From NCBI GenBank assembly GCA_964472305.1, contig CAYYJR010000017.1, forward strand, positions 39,067-103,066: 64,000 nucleotides of DNA. The letters run 5' to 3'. The stretch's first letter is position 1; every line of letters begins with the position of its first letter. Of the stretch, positions 8,185 to 18,243 are shown one piece after another. Origin of the DNA: CAYYJR01 sp964472305. GTDB lineage: Bacteria; Armatimonadota; Hebobacteria; CAIYQO01. Made by a program: the position numbers and the translations under genes. Below the pieces are notes generated by a model, which worked only from the letters and a program-made list of their open reading frames with translations, searched no databases and was not told where the DNA came from.

Positions 8185-9972
8185 CTACATCCGTGCGGTA
8201 TTTTCCCGGCAGGCGCCTGCGCTCCCAGGGGTGCAGCCATCAGGCACTTCCGCCACCGAGTGCATTTCCGGCAGCGGGCCGTCGGCATGCCAGCGCAACT
8301 CGCCGGTCTCGAAGTCGAAACCGGCGTCGAGTCGAGCCTGCGTGGAGTGGATGTCCAGGTTGAAATAGCGCTGCCACCCGTCGAGATTTTGCAGCGTACT
8401 CGGTGCGGGGTGGGCGAGTTGGAAGGCGCAATGGTCGTTGCCGGCATCATACAGGTTGCCGTCGCAGACATTCTCCTCGCGGCGACCCAGGTAGATGCGG
8501 TGTGGGCAGCGAAAGAAGACGTTGTTATAGGCGGCGTTGGCGTGGCACACCCCGGTGCGACCGTCGTGCCGGCGATCGGCCTGGTGGAGAGTGAACATCA
8601 CCGCGTAACCCTGCACGCGGCCGAAGAAGTTGTGCGCGACCACCAGCGACTCGTTGCAATCCGCGCGCACGGCGGCGCCGGCGCCCCAGTCGATGCTATC
8701 GGCGGCATCAGGCAGGCGAATGTCCCAGAAGATGTTGTGGTCGATCAGGTTGCGGTCGTAATTCATCTCCATGTAGATGCCACCGGTCAGCGCGGCGATG
8801 TCGGTGAAGACGTTTCGGGTGATACGGTTGTTCACGTTGCTGCAATCGAGCCAGATGCCGCCGGCGTGAGTGAGCCGGCGGAAGGTGTTGCCGCGGATAA
8901 GCGAGTGCTCTGCCAGGTGGAACTTGATGCCGCCGCATTCCCACATGCGCTCGAGGTTATGACCGCCGATCTCCTCGAACACGTTGTCCTCGATCAGCGC
9001 GTGGTGCACGCCCAGCCCGCCGGCCAGTCCGCAGATGCCGCAATGGCTGATATGATTGCCGCGGATGCAGTGGCCGCCGGTGGGGTTGGGAATGGTTGCT
9101 TCCCACGTTTGCGCGCCGATATCCATGCCACAACCGTTTGCCCAGGCGATGCGGTTGCGCTCAATGATCCAGTGATGACCGCGCATTGTGCTGACCGCGG
9201 CGCGCTGGGGCACGGGCAGTCCGTCCGCCGCGTGCTCGAAGACAAATCCGCTGACGCGCAGATAGCCCAGTCCGAACTCATACGGCGCGAAGATTTGCTC
9301 ACGCGCCGACACTTCCAGTTGGTGTCCGGCGGGGTCGGCGTCGTCGGGCAGGCGGAAATGCAGGCGTCGGCCGGGTTCCTCTACCCAGAATGCGCCGGCC
9401 TGCGCGGGCAATTCGTGCAGGTAATAGACCTGCCGCAGCGGTTGGCCGTCAACGAAAAGCGTCCCCCGGCGCAACAGCGCCCGCTTGATGAACTCCGGAT
9501 CCTTGAGATCGCCGTAGACGGGCAGGTATTCGTAGGCGTTGCGCAACAGGAAGGGATTGTACCCGTCGGAAAACGCTTCCGGCAGCTCTGCCATCCAGAT
9601 CGTCGCGCCGTTCGCCGGCGGTGCCACGCCGTAACCCGCGGTGGGGCGGATGCGCGGCTGCCATTCCTCCGATCCCTTCACCACGACACACTCGCCGGGC
9701 GCGGCTTCATAAGCGATCATCCGGTCGGGTCCGTCGCCGCCGCGCGCCGGGCGCACGCACTCCCGGTAGATCCCGGCATGCACGATCACCTTCTCGCCCG
9801 GCTGCAACACGCGCGCCGCCGCATTGATGGTGCGGAACGGTGCCTCCGCGGTGCCGGGATTCGCATCATCCGCCGCCGGATGTCCCTGCGCCACATGATA
9901 GACACGGGTGTAACCGGTCGCATCGTCCCAAAAGGCGAAGCGTTCGCCGGATGGCAGCATCTCGTAATTCAT
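8185..9972 (-). CDS. Right-handed parallel beta-helix protein (DUF1565-like)
   Basis: About 595 residues. The ATG at 9972 has a GGGAG box 7 nt upstream and is preferred over 10005. The N-terminal region (GTAEAPFRTINAAARVLQPG, then VIVHAGIYRE) is the DUF1565 signature. From residue ~270 there are many short beta-helix rungs with N-x-I/F patterns (IEDNVFEEIGGHN, IRGNTFRRLTHAG, ITRNVFTDIAALTGG). No signal peptide is visible, so it may be cytoplasmic or exported another way. This fold class contains polysaccharide lyases and hydrolases, but no catalytic residues can be assigned from sequence alone. It lies between the exporter operon and a Gfo/Idh/MocA gene on the same strand. Confidence 0.82.
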   Translation of the reverse strand: MNYEMLPSGERFAFWDDATGYTRVYHVAQGHPAADDANPGTAEAPFRTINAAARVLQPGEKVIVHAGIYRECVRPARGGDGPDRMIAYEAAPGECVVVKGSEEWQPRIRPTAGYGVAPPANGATIWMAELPEAFSDGYNPFLLRNAYEYLPVYGDLKDPEFIKRALLRRGTLFVDGQPLRQVYYLHELPAQAGAFWVEEPGRRLHFRLPDDADPAGHQLEVSAREQIFAPYEFGLGYLRVSGFVFEHAADGLPVPQRAAVSTMRGHHWIIERNRIAWANGCGMDIGAQTWEATIPNPTGGHCIRGNHISHCGICGLAGGLGVHHALIEDNVFEEIGGHNLERMWECGGIKFHLAEHSLIRGNTFRRLTHAGGIWLDCSNVNNRITRNVFTDIAALTGGIYMEMNYDRNLIDHNIFWDIRLPDAADSIDWGAGAAVRADCNESLVVAHNFFGRVQGYAVMFTLHQADRRHDGRTGVCHANAAYNNVFFRCPHRIYLGRREENVCDGNLYDAGNDHCAFQLAHPAPSTLQNLDGWQRYFNLDIHSTQARLDAGFDFETGELRWHADGPLPEMHSVAEVPDGCTPGSAGACRENTARM

Positions 9973-10098
9973 CGCAGGCTCCCTCAGCACGCGTCCCGGT
10001 CTCAACCATCCATGACCGGGCTACCGTGAGACGCCGCCGGCATCCGGCGTTGCTTTCATGCGTCTTCCCAACCCGATGCATCGGGCGTTTACCAGTAG

Positions 10099-10118
10099 CC
10101 CCCTGGTTGACCAGGGGG
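10099..10118 (-). terminator. Perfect 8-bp hairpin after the oxidoreductase gene
   Basis: CCCCCTGG-TTGA-CCAGGGGG forms an uninterrupted 8-bp stem with a 4-nt loop, 7 bp after the stop of the 10125-11303 gene. There is no T-run on either strand, so it is a weak candidate for intrinsic termination and may act in mRNA stability instead. Confidence 0.4.
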
Positions 10119-10124
10119 ATGGGG

Positions 10125-11303
10125 TTACGCCGGCGCGTCGCCCCAATCCGGCACCGCAAGAATTTCACCGTCGCGCAGCGCGGATTTATGTGCCATGACG
10201 CCGGCGGCCATGTACCGGACGGCTTCCCAGGCATTGATGACCGGCTGGCGACCATGAGCGATGGCATCGACGAATTCGTGCACCAGGTAGGCGTGCGATC
10301 CGCCGTGACCGCCGTAGACGCCTTCGTTGCCGTCGATCTTGCTGAAGGCGTCGTATACCTCCGGCGGCAGCGGATCGCGCATCTCTTCGAGGGTAAGGGA
10401 GGTCGCCTTCTCCTTGGCGATCCAGGTGTCGTTCTCGAAGGCCGCCTCGGTGCCATAGACGCGGAAGGTTTCACGAATAAGTCCGCAGTGGCGATGCTCG
10501 CAAATGCGCATGGTGGAGCCATCGCTCATCTGGAAAAGCGCGGTTTCGTTGCTGAATGGGAAGAGATTTTCGGTGAAATATGGATCATTCGCGAAGACAC
10601 GCGTGCCCCAGCAGCAGACTTTCGTCGCATGGGCGCCTGTCACGCAGATCGGACCGGAAGTGGAGTGGGTGGGATAATGCATCGGCCCGTCCTGGGCGCC
10701 GCGTGCGCGATACCCATCCAGGATACTTGCCCATTCCTGTCCCGCCGCACTGGCCCGACGACTTGCCATCACCTGGCGCAAGTCGCAGCAGGGACTGTCG
10801 TAACTGTGGTAATACTCACCTTCGCTATAGATGAAATGGCCGAATGCCCCCTCGCGCGCCCGCCGCCGGCAATACATCGCCCCGGCGTGGAAATAGGTGG
10901 TTTCGCCCAGCATGTAGCGCTGGCCGGTGCGGCGGCTAGTCTCCACGATGCGGTCGCACCACTCCAGCGTCTCGTCGTCATCGGGGATGCTGATCACCGG
11001 CACCGCGCTGTAGACGTGCTTGCCGCTCTCCATCGCCTGCACCGCCTGCGGGGCGTGCAGCCAGTGCTGCGTGATGATCACCAGCGCATCGAGATCGCTC
11101 TGACAAATCTCGTCGAGTGAAGCGTAGGCGTCGCGCGCATTGAACTTCGCCTTGAACGATTCCCGGTTGGCGAAATTCGCTACACGCTCCGGCTCCCGGT
11201 CGCACAACGCGACGCGGTCCACCAGCGGATGGCTGTTGAACAGTTCCGCGAACGCGCTCCCGAAGGAACCCAATCCCACTAATCCCACACTGATGCCCAT
11301 CAT
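10125..11303 (-). CDS. Gfo/Idh/MocA family oxidoreductase lacking the EKP motif
   Basis: A 392-residue NAD(P)-dependent oxidoreductase-like protein. The Rossmann nucleotide-binding loop is at the N-terminus (GLVGLGSFGSAFAEL) and a C-terminal alpha/beta domain follows. The position where family members carry the catalytic Lys in EKP reads HVYSAVPVIS here, so the usual catalytic lysine appears to be replaced. A Cys/His-containing stretch (EYYHSYDSPCCDLRQ) is present mid-protein. Two adjacent ATGs (11303, 11300) follow a GAGGAGA box; the second has better spacing. Substrate is unknown. Family members act on inositols, glucose-fructose, sugar derivatives or glycosides. Confidence 0.88.
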   Translation of the reverse strand: MMGISVGLVGLGSFGSAFAELFNSHPLVDRVALCDREPERVANFANRESFKAKFNARDAYASLDEICQSDLDALVIITQHWLHAPQAVQAMESGKHVYSAVPVISIPDDDETLEWCDRIVETSRRTGQRYMLGETTYFHAGAMYCRRRAREGAFGHFIYSEGEYYHSYDSPCCDLRQVMASRRASAAGQEWASILDGYRARGAQDGPMHYPTHSTSGPICVTGAHATKVCCWGTRVFANDPYFTENLFPFSNETALFQMSDGSTMRICEHRHCGLIRETFRVYGTEAAFENDTWIAKEKATSLTLEEMRDPLPPEVYDAFSKIDGNEGVYGGHGGSHAYLVHEFVDAIAHGRQPVINAWEAVRYMAAGVMAHKSALRDGEILAVPDWGDAPA

Positions 11304-11572
11304 GCTCTCCTCACGCCGGCGCTGCCGGAGATATGCCAGTGACGCAATTCAGCGCGAAGGCAGCGAAATCCTGCCGGTGAGAAAAGAAGAGGGCGGCATG
11401 GGCAAACAGTGAAGGCGACGACCGAGGTCACCCACGAAACATGCCGTTGCATGTGGATTGCCTCGGTCGTTGCCGGAGAGGCGTACATACGCTGCATGAT
11501 ATCCTCACAGCCTTGCGGTGGGATTTGGTCTGAGCGCGAGCACGACGCGGACGGCGTCTCGTTTTCCCTCGC

Positions 11573-12898
11573 TTACTCGACCGTTTCGCCTGCCAGCGCT
11601 TTCGACATGCGCATCGAGCAGAATTTCGGTCCACACATGGAGCAGTAATCGGTGCTGCAGTTCAGGCCGAGGGTTGCGGCGCGGTATTCGCGGGCACGGT
11701 CGGGATCGAGAGCGAGGGCGAACTGTGCCTCCCAGTCGAAGGCGAAACGCGCGCGTGCCATGGCGTCGTCGCGGTCACGGGCGCCGGGCAAGCCACGTGC
11801 CACATCGGCAACGTGGGCGGCAAGCTTGGCGGCGATGATGCCCTGGCGCACGTCCTCCGCGTCGGGCAAGCCCAGGTGCTCCTTCGGCGTCACGTAGCAG
11901 ATCATCGACGCGCCATACATGCCGGCCAGCGCGCCGCCGATGGCGGTGGTGATATGGTCGTAGCCGGGCGCGATGTCGGTAACCAGCGGGCCAAGCACGT
12001 AGAAGGGCGCGCCGTGACACAGCTCGTGCTCCAGCTCCATGTTGCGTTGAATCTGGTCCATCGGCACGTGGCCCGGGCCTTCGATCATCACCTGCACGTC
12101 CTGCGCCCACGCCTGCTGCGCCAGCTCGCCCAGCACCTTCAATTCGGCGAATTGCGCGTCGTCGCTGGCATCGTGCAGACAGCCGGGACGCAGCCCGTCA
12201 CCCAGGCTGAGCGTCACGTCGTAGCGCCGACAGATCGCCAGCAAATCATCAAAGCGCTCGTACAATGGATTTTGCCGACCATGATGCTGCATCCACTGCG
12301 CCATCAGCGCCCCGCCGCGCGAGACGATCTTCGTCAGTCGCGACTCGACCATCGGCACGAACTCACGCAGCACGCCGACGTGCACGGTCATATAATCCAC
12401 GCCTTGCTGCGCCTGGCGCTCGATGACGCCCAGCAAATCGTCGGCGGTCAGATCGAGTGCGCTCTCTACTCCCTCCACCGCTTCGTAGATGGGCACGGTG
12501 CCGACAGGGATGGGCGCGTGGCGGATGATCGCCTCGCGGAGGGTGTGAATCTGCCCGCCGGTGGAAAGATCCATCACCGTGTCGGCGCCGTAGCGCAGGC
12601 ACACCGCCAGTTTGGCCAGCTCTTCTTCGGTGCTGCTGGACAGCGCGGAGTTGCCGATGTTGGCGTTAATCTTACAGCGCACCGCGCGGCCTACCGCCGC
12701 CGGCTCCAGCTCAGGGTGATGAATGTTGGCGGGAATGACCAGGCGACCGGCAGCCAGTTCATCGCGGATCAGTTCGGGAGGGAGAGATTCACGAGCGGCC
12801 ACGAAGGCCATCTCTTCGGTGATGCGTCCCTGGCGCGCGTAATGCATCTGGGTGACGACGCCGGACCGGCCTCGCACCCAGCTTGTGCGTGGTGACAT
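11573..12898 (-). CDS. thiC: Phosphomethylpyrimidine synthase ThiC
   Basis: Radical-SAM enzyme converting aminoimidazole ribotide to HMP phosphate in thiamine pyrimidine synthesis, about 441 residues. Family-specific sequence runs throughout: ARESLPPELIRDELAAGRL, the KINANIGNS segment and the DLSTGGQIH segment. The C-terminal iron-sulfur motif CSMCGPKFC (CxxCxxxxC) is intact. The ATG at 12898 is used because the N-terminus then matches the family; the frame upstream to 13006 runs toward the riboswitch. AGGAG lies 11 nt upstream. The protein lacks the long N-terminal domain of proteobacterial ThiC, like the shorter ThiC forms of other phyla. A TPP riboswitch precedes it. Confidence 0.97.
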   Translation of the reverse strand: MSPRTSWVRGRSGVVTQMHYARQGRITEEMAFVAARESLPPELIRDELAAGRLVIPANIHHPELEPAAVGRAVRCKINANIGNSALSSSTEEELAKLAVCLRYGADTVMDLSTGGQIHTLREAIIRHAPIPVGTVPIYEAVEGVESALDLTADDLLGVIERQAQQGVDYMTVHVGVLREFVPMVESRLTKIVSRGGALMAQWMQHHGRQNPLYERFDDLLAICRRYDVTLSLGDGLRPGCLHDASDDAQFAELKVLGELAQQAWAQDVQVMIEGPGHVPMDQIQRNMELEHELCHGAPFYVLGPLVTDIAPGYDHITTAIGGALAGMYGASMICYVTPKEHLGLPDAEDVRQGIIAAKLAAHVADVARGLPGARDRDDAMARARFAFDWEAQFALALDPDRAREYRAATLGLNCSTDYCSMCGPKFCSMRMSKALAGETVE

Positions 12899-13037
12899 GT
12901 GGCGGTGCGCTCCTTTCGATAATGTTGGCCTCAACTGCCGCCGCGCACCCGTTGGCGAACCCGTACCCTGAACGCCGGCGCGCGACCGCTGTGACTGCTG
13001 AGCCACGGTGGGAAGACACGGAGAGGAGATGTCTGCA

Positions 13038-13122
13038 CGTCCCTACGCCGGCATGACCCGGATCAGGTGCGGAGGGTCTCCCGACAGGTCGGGACTCTCA
13101 GCCAACGGCTCCCCTCGTGCTT
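13038..13122 (-). ncRNA. TPP riboswitch (THI element) controlling thiC
   Basis: On the minus strand the leader carries all conserved THI-box blocks in order: ACGAGGGGAGCC, GGCTGAGAG, ACCCTCCG, CACCTGATCCGGGTCATG and CCGGCGTAGGGA. These match the known TPP aptamer closely. It lies between the thiC promoter (13131-13159) and the thiC start at 12898. High TPP is expected to lower thiC expression. About 140 nt separate the aptamer from the start codon, room for an expression platform; I did not identify a clear T-run terminator there. Confidence 0.96.
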
Positions 13123-13130
13123 CCGCTTGC

Positions 13131-13159
13131 AGTGTACCCCGTCGCCGGAGTGGTGTCAA
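13131..13159 (-). promoter_or_regulatory. Promoter of the thiC riboswitch transcript
   Basis: Minus strand: TTGACA (13159-13154), 17-bp spacer, TACACT (13136-13131). Transcription would begin just upstream of the THI box, which fits. Confidence 0.75.
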
Positions 13160-13414
13160 ACGCCGGATGTGACAAGTGATGCGAAGTGGTGTGAAGGGAT
13201 CGTCACTGTATGCAACAAGGCGAGAGTCCGGCCCGAAAACACTACCCCCGCACAGCGCTTCCTCGACGTGCGATAAAGTGGGTCATCCTACCAGGGAAAT
13301 CCAATACATGGCCGAAACATACGAAATCGTCCGTCATGTCAACGATCACAACACCCACCGCGGGTTTCTCATTCACGTATGCCATACTTGCGCCGATTGG
13401 AATCGAACCATAGC

Positions 13415-13432
13415 CCGGCGGTCAACCGCCGG
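13415..13432 (-). terminator. Perfect 7-bp hairpin downstream of murF
   Basis: CCGGCGG-TTGA-CCGCCGG (minus-strand reading) starts 25 nt past the murF stop. No T-run follows. The TTGA loop flanked by GG/CC is the same as in the hairpin at 10099-10118. Confidence 0.4.
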
Positions 13433-13456
13433 AACGAGGGACCGCCAGGATGCGGA

Positions 13457-14836
13457 TCATTCCGCCAGCATCTCGACGATCAGCTCCATGCGCATGGCGC
13501 GGGAACCTTTGACCAGCACCACGTCGCCGGGCTTGAGTTGCGTGAGGGCGGTGTGGGCGGCGGAGGCGTGGTCGGCGAACCACTGCGCGCGGGGATCGGC
13601 GGCGCCTTCCACGTAATCCCGTCCTAATTCGCCCACCGCGATGAGCGCATCTACCCCAAGGGTGACGGCATAGCGCCCGATGTCGCGGTGGATGGCATGC
13701 TCGGTGGGACCCAACTCGCGCATGTCACCCAGAATGGCCATCTTGCGACCGCCGGGCACCTGGCAAAGGAATTCGAGCGTGGCGCGCATGGCGGCGGGAT
13801 TGGCGTTGTAGGTGTCGTCGATGATAGTGAAGCCGCCTGCGGCGTGCACCGATTGCATGCGCCCTTTCAGCGAGCGATACGCGCGCAGGCCTCCCTGCAC
13901 CTGCGCCGGTGTGGCGCCCGCGGCCAGCGCGGCGGCAGCGGCGGCCAGCGCGTTCCACACCTGATGCCCGCCCGGCGCGCCCAGCGTGATGGGCAACTCA
14001 CCGCCGGGGTTGCATAATGTGAAGCGTAAACATCCATCCTCGCCCAATGCGACATGCGTCACCCAGTAATCGCAGGTTTCGTCCTCGCCGATCGTCACCA
14101 CCGGGCCGCGCGCATGCTCGCACAGCAGCGCGTAAAACGGATCGCGTGCGGGAAGCACGGCAACGGCGCCCACCGGCATCTCGTCCAGCAGTTCCGCCTT
14201 CGCCAGCGCGATCTCCTGCTGCGAACCGAGCAGCTCAAGATGGGTAAGACCGATATTGGTAATGACGCCCACCGTGGGCCGTGCCAGCGACGCCAGGTAG
14301 CCGATCTGTCCGCGCCCGCGCATGCCGAACTCCAGCACTACCGCCTGGTGCTCTTCGTGCAGCGTGAACAACGTCAATGGCAGCCCCACCTCGTTATTGA
14401 AGTTACCCTGCGATTTCAGCACCGCGTGCCCCTGCTCCAGGATGGCCGCGGTCATCTCCTTGGTGGTGGTTTTGCCGGCGCTGCCGGTGATGCCGACCAT
14501 CGGCACGGAGAAACGCCGTCGATGGTACTGCGCCAACTGGCCTAGCGCGTAGAGCGTGTCGGTGACTTCGATGACGTTCCAATCGCCGTGTTTCAGATAA
14601 CCGCGATGAGTGCCGGACACCTGCTCCATCACCACCGCGCCGGCGGCGCCCTTTTCACGCGCCAGCGACAGGAAATCATGCCCATTGAAGCGCTCGCCGC
14701 GGATAGCGACAAACAACTCGCCGGATTGCAGCGTGCGGGTGTCGATCGACACGCCGCTGAACCGCCGCTCCGGCCCGCTCAACAACAATTGCCCGCGCGT
14801 GGCGAGAAGAACTTGTTCCAGGGTATACGACGCCAT
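13457..14836 (-). CDS. murF: UDP-N-acetylmuramoyl-tripeptide--D-alanyl-D-alanine ligase
   Basis: Cytoplasmic Mur ligase that adds D-Ala-D-Ala to UDP-MurNAc-tripeptide, the last soluble step of peptidoglycan precursor synthesis. It has 459 residues, the normal length. The N-terminal domain binds the UDP substrate (FSGVSIDTRTLQSGELFVAI). The ATP-binding loop GITGSAGKTTTKE, the central motif DDTYNANPAAMRATLE and the C-terminal domain follow. ATG at 14836 has GGGGAG 4 nt upstream. It stands alone here rather than in a division/cell-wall cluster, with the tRNA-Val gene divergent from it. Confidence 0.96.
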   Translation of the reverse strand: MASYTLEQVLLATRGQLLLSGPERRFSGVSIDTRTLQSGELFVAIRGERFNGHDFLSLAREKGAAGAVVMEQVSGTHRGYLKHGDWNVIEVTDTLYALGQLAQYHRRRFSVPMVGITGSAGKTTTKEMTAAILEQGHAVLKSQGNFNNEVGLPLTLFTLHEEHQAVVLEFGMRGRGQIGYLASLARPTVGVITNIGLTHLELLGSQQEIALAKAELLDEMPVGAVAVLPARDPFYALLCEHARGPVVTIGEDETCDYWVTHVALGEDGCLRFTLCNPGGELPITLGAPGGHQVWNALAAAAAALAAGATPAQVQGGLRAYRSLKGRMQSVHAAGGFTIIDDTYNANPAAMRATLEFLCQVPGGRKMAILGDMRELGPTEHAIHRDIGRYAVTLGVDALIAVGELGRDYVEGAADPRAQWFADHASAAHTALTQLKPGDVVLVKGSRAMRMELIVEMLAE

Positions 14837-14916
14837 GATGCTCCCCAGGGTGAAATTACGACAACGTATTTTACCACGGACGGCCGAATTTCCCCTGCCG
14901 CCCCGGTTTTGCCCAT

Positions 14917-14945
14917 TTGACAGCGCAGGCGCATCCGGCTATAAT
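14917..14945 (+). promoter_or_regulatory. Consensus promoter for tRNA-Val
   Basis: TTGACA (14917-14922), 17-bp spacer, TATAAT (14940-14945). Both hexamers are perfect and the tRNA begins 15 nt downstream. Confidence 0.88.
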
Positions 14946-14960
14946 CTCTCCGTCAAATCC

Positions 14961-15035
14961 GGGCGCTTAGTTCAGTAGTAGAACACCTCGTTGACACCGA
15001 GGAGGTCATAGGTGCGATCCCTATAGCGCCCACCA
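14961..15035 (+). tRNA. tRNA-Val (GAC anticodon)
   Basis: A complete cloverleaf. The acceptor stem GGGCGCT pairs with AGCGCCC, followed by A and an encoded CCA (15033-15035). The anticodon stem CCTCG/CGAGG encloses TTGACAC with anticodon GAC. The T arm is ATAGG-TGCGATC-CCTAT with TGC in place of the usual TTC at the start of the T loop. The D arm is short (TTCAGTAGTAGAA). The T-loop change is unusual but the pairing is otherwise perfect. Confidence 0.93.
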
Positions 15036-15097
15036 CTTCCCCCATTATCGTTTCCCCGCGATGCAGGCATGTACGCACGACCACCATTCTTCATTAT

Positions 15098-15139
15098 AAA
15101 AGCCGTGCCGTCGTTAGCTGCCAGATGAATCCGGCTTTT
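15098..15139 (+). terminator. Possible terminator after tRNA-Val
   Basis: AAAAGCCG (15098-15105) pairs with CGGCTTTT (15132-15139) across a 26-nt loop and runs into further T residues. It lies between the tRNA and the convergent TPR gene and could serve both. Confidence 0.45.
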
Positions 15140-15149
15140 TCTTATTCCA

Positions 15150-15650
15150 CTATCGCCGCCGTTTCTTGCCCGCCTGTTCGCGTGCGTCCCGCGCCTGCTG
15201 CAGCTTGCGCGGTTCGGTGCGCATGTTAATCGGGTCAAGGGCGATGGCACGCTCGTAAGCGGCGATCGCGTCGTCATACTGCGCGTGCACCATGTAGGCG
15301 TCGCCCAGCGCGGCATGGGCGGCGGCGTTGTTCGCGTCACGCTCCAACAGGCGCCGGCAGCGGATGATATCCTCCGACGCCATCGCCTTCCGGGTGTTCC
15401 GCTCGTGGTAAATCCCCAGCAACGGCGTGAATGCGATGAAGAGCAGGAACAGCACGGAGTAAGCCAGTCCGAGAAACGGCGCCCCGGTGGCGAGGATGAA
15501 GAAAATCACCCCGTGCGCGGCCAGCGCGCTGAGGGCCAGCGGCGTGCTTAGCAGGCGATCCTCCAGCCATACGCGGAGCAACCAGACCAGCGGCACAATA
15601 AGGCCCAGTGACAACAGGCCGATGACGAGCAGCAGACTTCCGGTGATCAA
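15150..15650 (-). CDS. Small membrane protein with C-terminal TPR repeat
   Basis: About 166 residues if started at the TTG at 15650, which follows AAGGA by 9 nt. The longer frame back to 15923 would lie upstream of the promoter at 15682-15710, so it is rejected. Three to four hydrophobic helices come first (SLLLVIGLLSLGLIVPLVWL, LALSALAAHGVIFFILATGA and FLGLAYSVLFLLFIAFTPLL). A TPR pair follows (AAAHAALGDAYMVHAQYDDA, AIAAYERAIALDP) and a basic tail ends EQAGKKRRR. Role unknown. TPR segments usually mediate protein contacts. It is divergent from thrS. Confidence 0.7.
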   Translation of the reverse strand: MITGSLLLVIGLLSLGLIVPLVWLLRVWLEDRLLSTPLALSALAAHGVIFFILATGAPFLGLAYSVLFLLFIAFTPLLGIYHERNTRKAMASEDIIRCRRLLERDANNAAAHAALGDAYMVHAQYDDAIAAYERAIALDPINMRTEPRKLQQARDAREQAGKKRRR

Positions 15651-15681
15651 CGTCCGTGTTCCTTGCAAAGGGAGTCTCTTG

Positions 15682-15710
15682 ACTATACGGGCGGCGGCGG
15701 GAACTGTCAA
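15682..15710 (-). promoter_or_regulatory. Promoter of the TPR membrane protein gene
   Basis: Minus strand: TTGACA (15710-15705), 17-bp spacer, TATAGT (15687-15682). It lies 20 bp from the divergent thrS promoter and decides the TTG start at 15650. Confidence 0.78.
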
Positions 15711-15729
15711 ATCGCACGACACGGCGTAT

Positions 15730-15758
15730 TTGACAAGCAGGCAGGCGGGCCCTATACT
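15730..15758 (+). promoter_or_regulatory. thrS promoter
   Basis: TTGACA (15730-15735), 17-bp spacer, TATACT (15753-15758). The transcript would start near 15765, giving a leader of about 155 nt before thrS. Confidence 0.85.
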
Positions 15759-15809
15759 TTGTACGTGATAAATGGTCGCAGGCATGCTGCCCGCTGTGAG
15801 GCTGAGCTC

Positions 15810-15833
15810 GTGACGACTACCCGGAGACGATAG
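15810..15833 (+). CDS. thrS leader peptide, Met-Thr-Thr-Thr-Arg-Arg-Arg
   Basis: GTG ACG ACT ACC CGG AGA CGA TAG, a seven-codon ORF with three consecutive Thr codons, one of each of ACG, ACT and ACC. A GAGG box lies 8 nt before the GTG. It sits between the thrS promoter and the intrinsic terminator upstream of thrS, and its Thr/Arg codons overlap the first strand of a set of competing hairpins (15820-15895). This is the layout of amino-acid operon leader peptides, where ribosome stalling at codons for a scarce charged tRNA prevents termination. The peptide itself probably has no other function. Confidence 0.8.
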   Translation: MTTTRRR

Positions 15834-15895
15834 CGCGCATCCGGGATTTTGCCCTGTCAATACCAAACCCCTCCCGGATGCGGAGGGGTTTTTTT
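15820..15895 (+). promoter_or_regulatory. Transcription attenuator of thrS (competing hairpins plus terminator)
   Basis: Four pairing segments are visible. Segment 1 (15820-15825, CCCGGA, inside the leader codons) can pair with 15840-15845 (TCCGGG). Segment 2 (15837-15846, GCATCCGGGA) is a perfect 10-nt complement of segment 3 (15872-15881, TCCCGGATGC). The terminator stem AACCCCTCC (15866-15874) pairs with GGAGGGGTT (15882-15890) and runs into seven T residues (15889-15895). Pairing 2:3 invades the terminator stem and loop, so it acts as an antiterminator. No T-box (TGGNACCGCG-type) sequence was found. The regulatory logic is inferred. Confidence 0.8.
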
Positions 15896-15921
15896 GTGCT
15901 GATTTTTGAACGGAGGTATCC

Positions 15922-17862
<1,941 letters not shown>

Positions 17863-17922
17863 GGAACGAAACGCCGTTCAGGCGCGAACACCCACCCCAT
17901 CAGCCCCGTCTCCCGAGTCTAA

Positions 17923-17956
17923 TGCAACACGTGGAAATGGACTTCCACGTGTTGCA
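17923..17956. terminator. Perfect 14-bp inverted repeat downstream of thrS
   Basis: TGCAACACGTGGAA (17923-17936) and its exact complement at 17943-17956 enclose a 6-nt loop. It starts 60 bp after the thrS stop. There is no T-run, so it may be a factor-dependent or structural 3' end signal. The rest of 17863-18199 shows nothing I can name. Confidence 0.45.
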
Positions 17957-18199
17957 CCCCGCGTCCTGCCAACGACGGGGCCACCGCCACCAGGAACCTG
18001 GCAAAAGCGGAATCACATGGTGAAGATGTGCACTGAGAGATGGCGCTGTTGAATGCGAACGCAACATGATACCGTTGGAAACGGGGCTCGGGTGAAGACT
18101 CCTCCTTGCAGCCGGCCTTATTCAAAGCGATGACAGTTCCTCTGGTGCAGTTACGATCTGTCAGTCATTCAGCCGGATACACTGATCCGCCACCTTTCC

Positions 18200-18227
18200 T
18201 TGACATCCCTCCCACCCATGGTACAAT
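18200..18227 (+). promoter_or_regulatory. Promoter of the RCK channel gene
   Basis: TTGACA (18200-18205), 16-bp spacer, TACAAT (18222-18227). Transcription would start only about 10 nt before the ATG at 18244. Confidence 0.7.
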
Positions 18228-18243
18228 GCAGACACCGGACCAA

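Noticed and set aside
13383..13456. Possible tRNA on the minus strand (GGTTCGATTCCAA near 13396-13410)
   Set aside because: Only three of five T-stem pairs form, the hairpin 13415-13432 has a 4-nt loop not a 7-nt anticodon loop, and no matching acceptor stem exists.
15766..15921. T-box riboswitch upstream of thrS
   Set aside because: No T-box core sequence or antiterminator bulge was found; the leader peptide with Thr codons and complementary segments explains the terminator better.
17919..18125. Minus ORF ending QHVEVHFHVLH as a possible IS200-like transposase tail
   Set aside because: The resemblance comes from reading through the perfect inverted repeat at 17923-17956; no transposase motifs or element ends are present.
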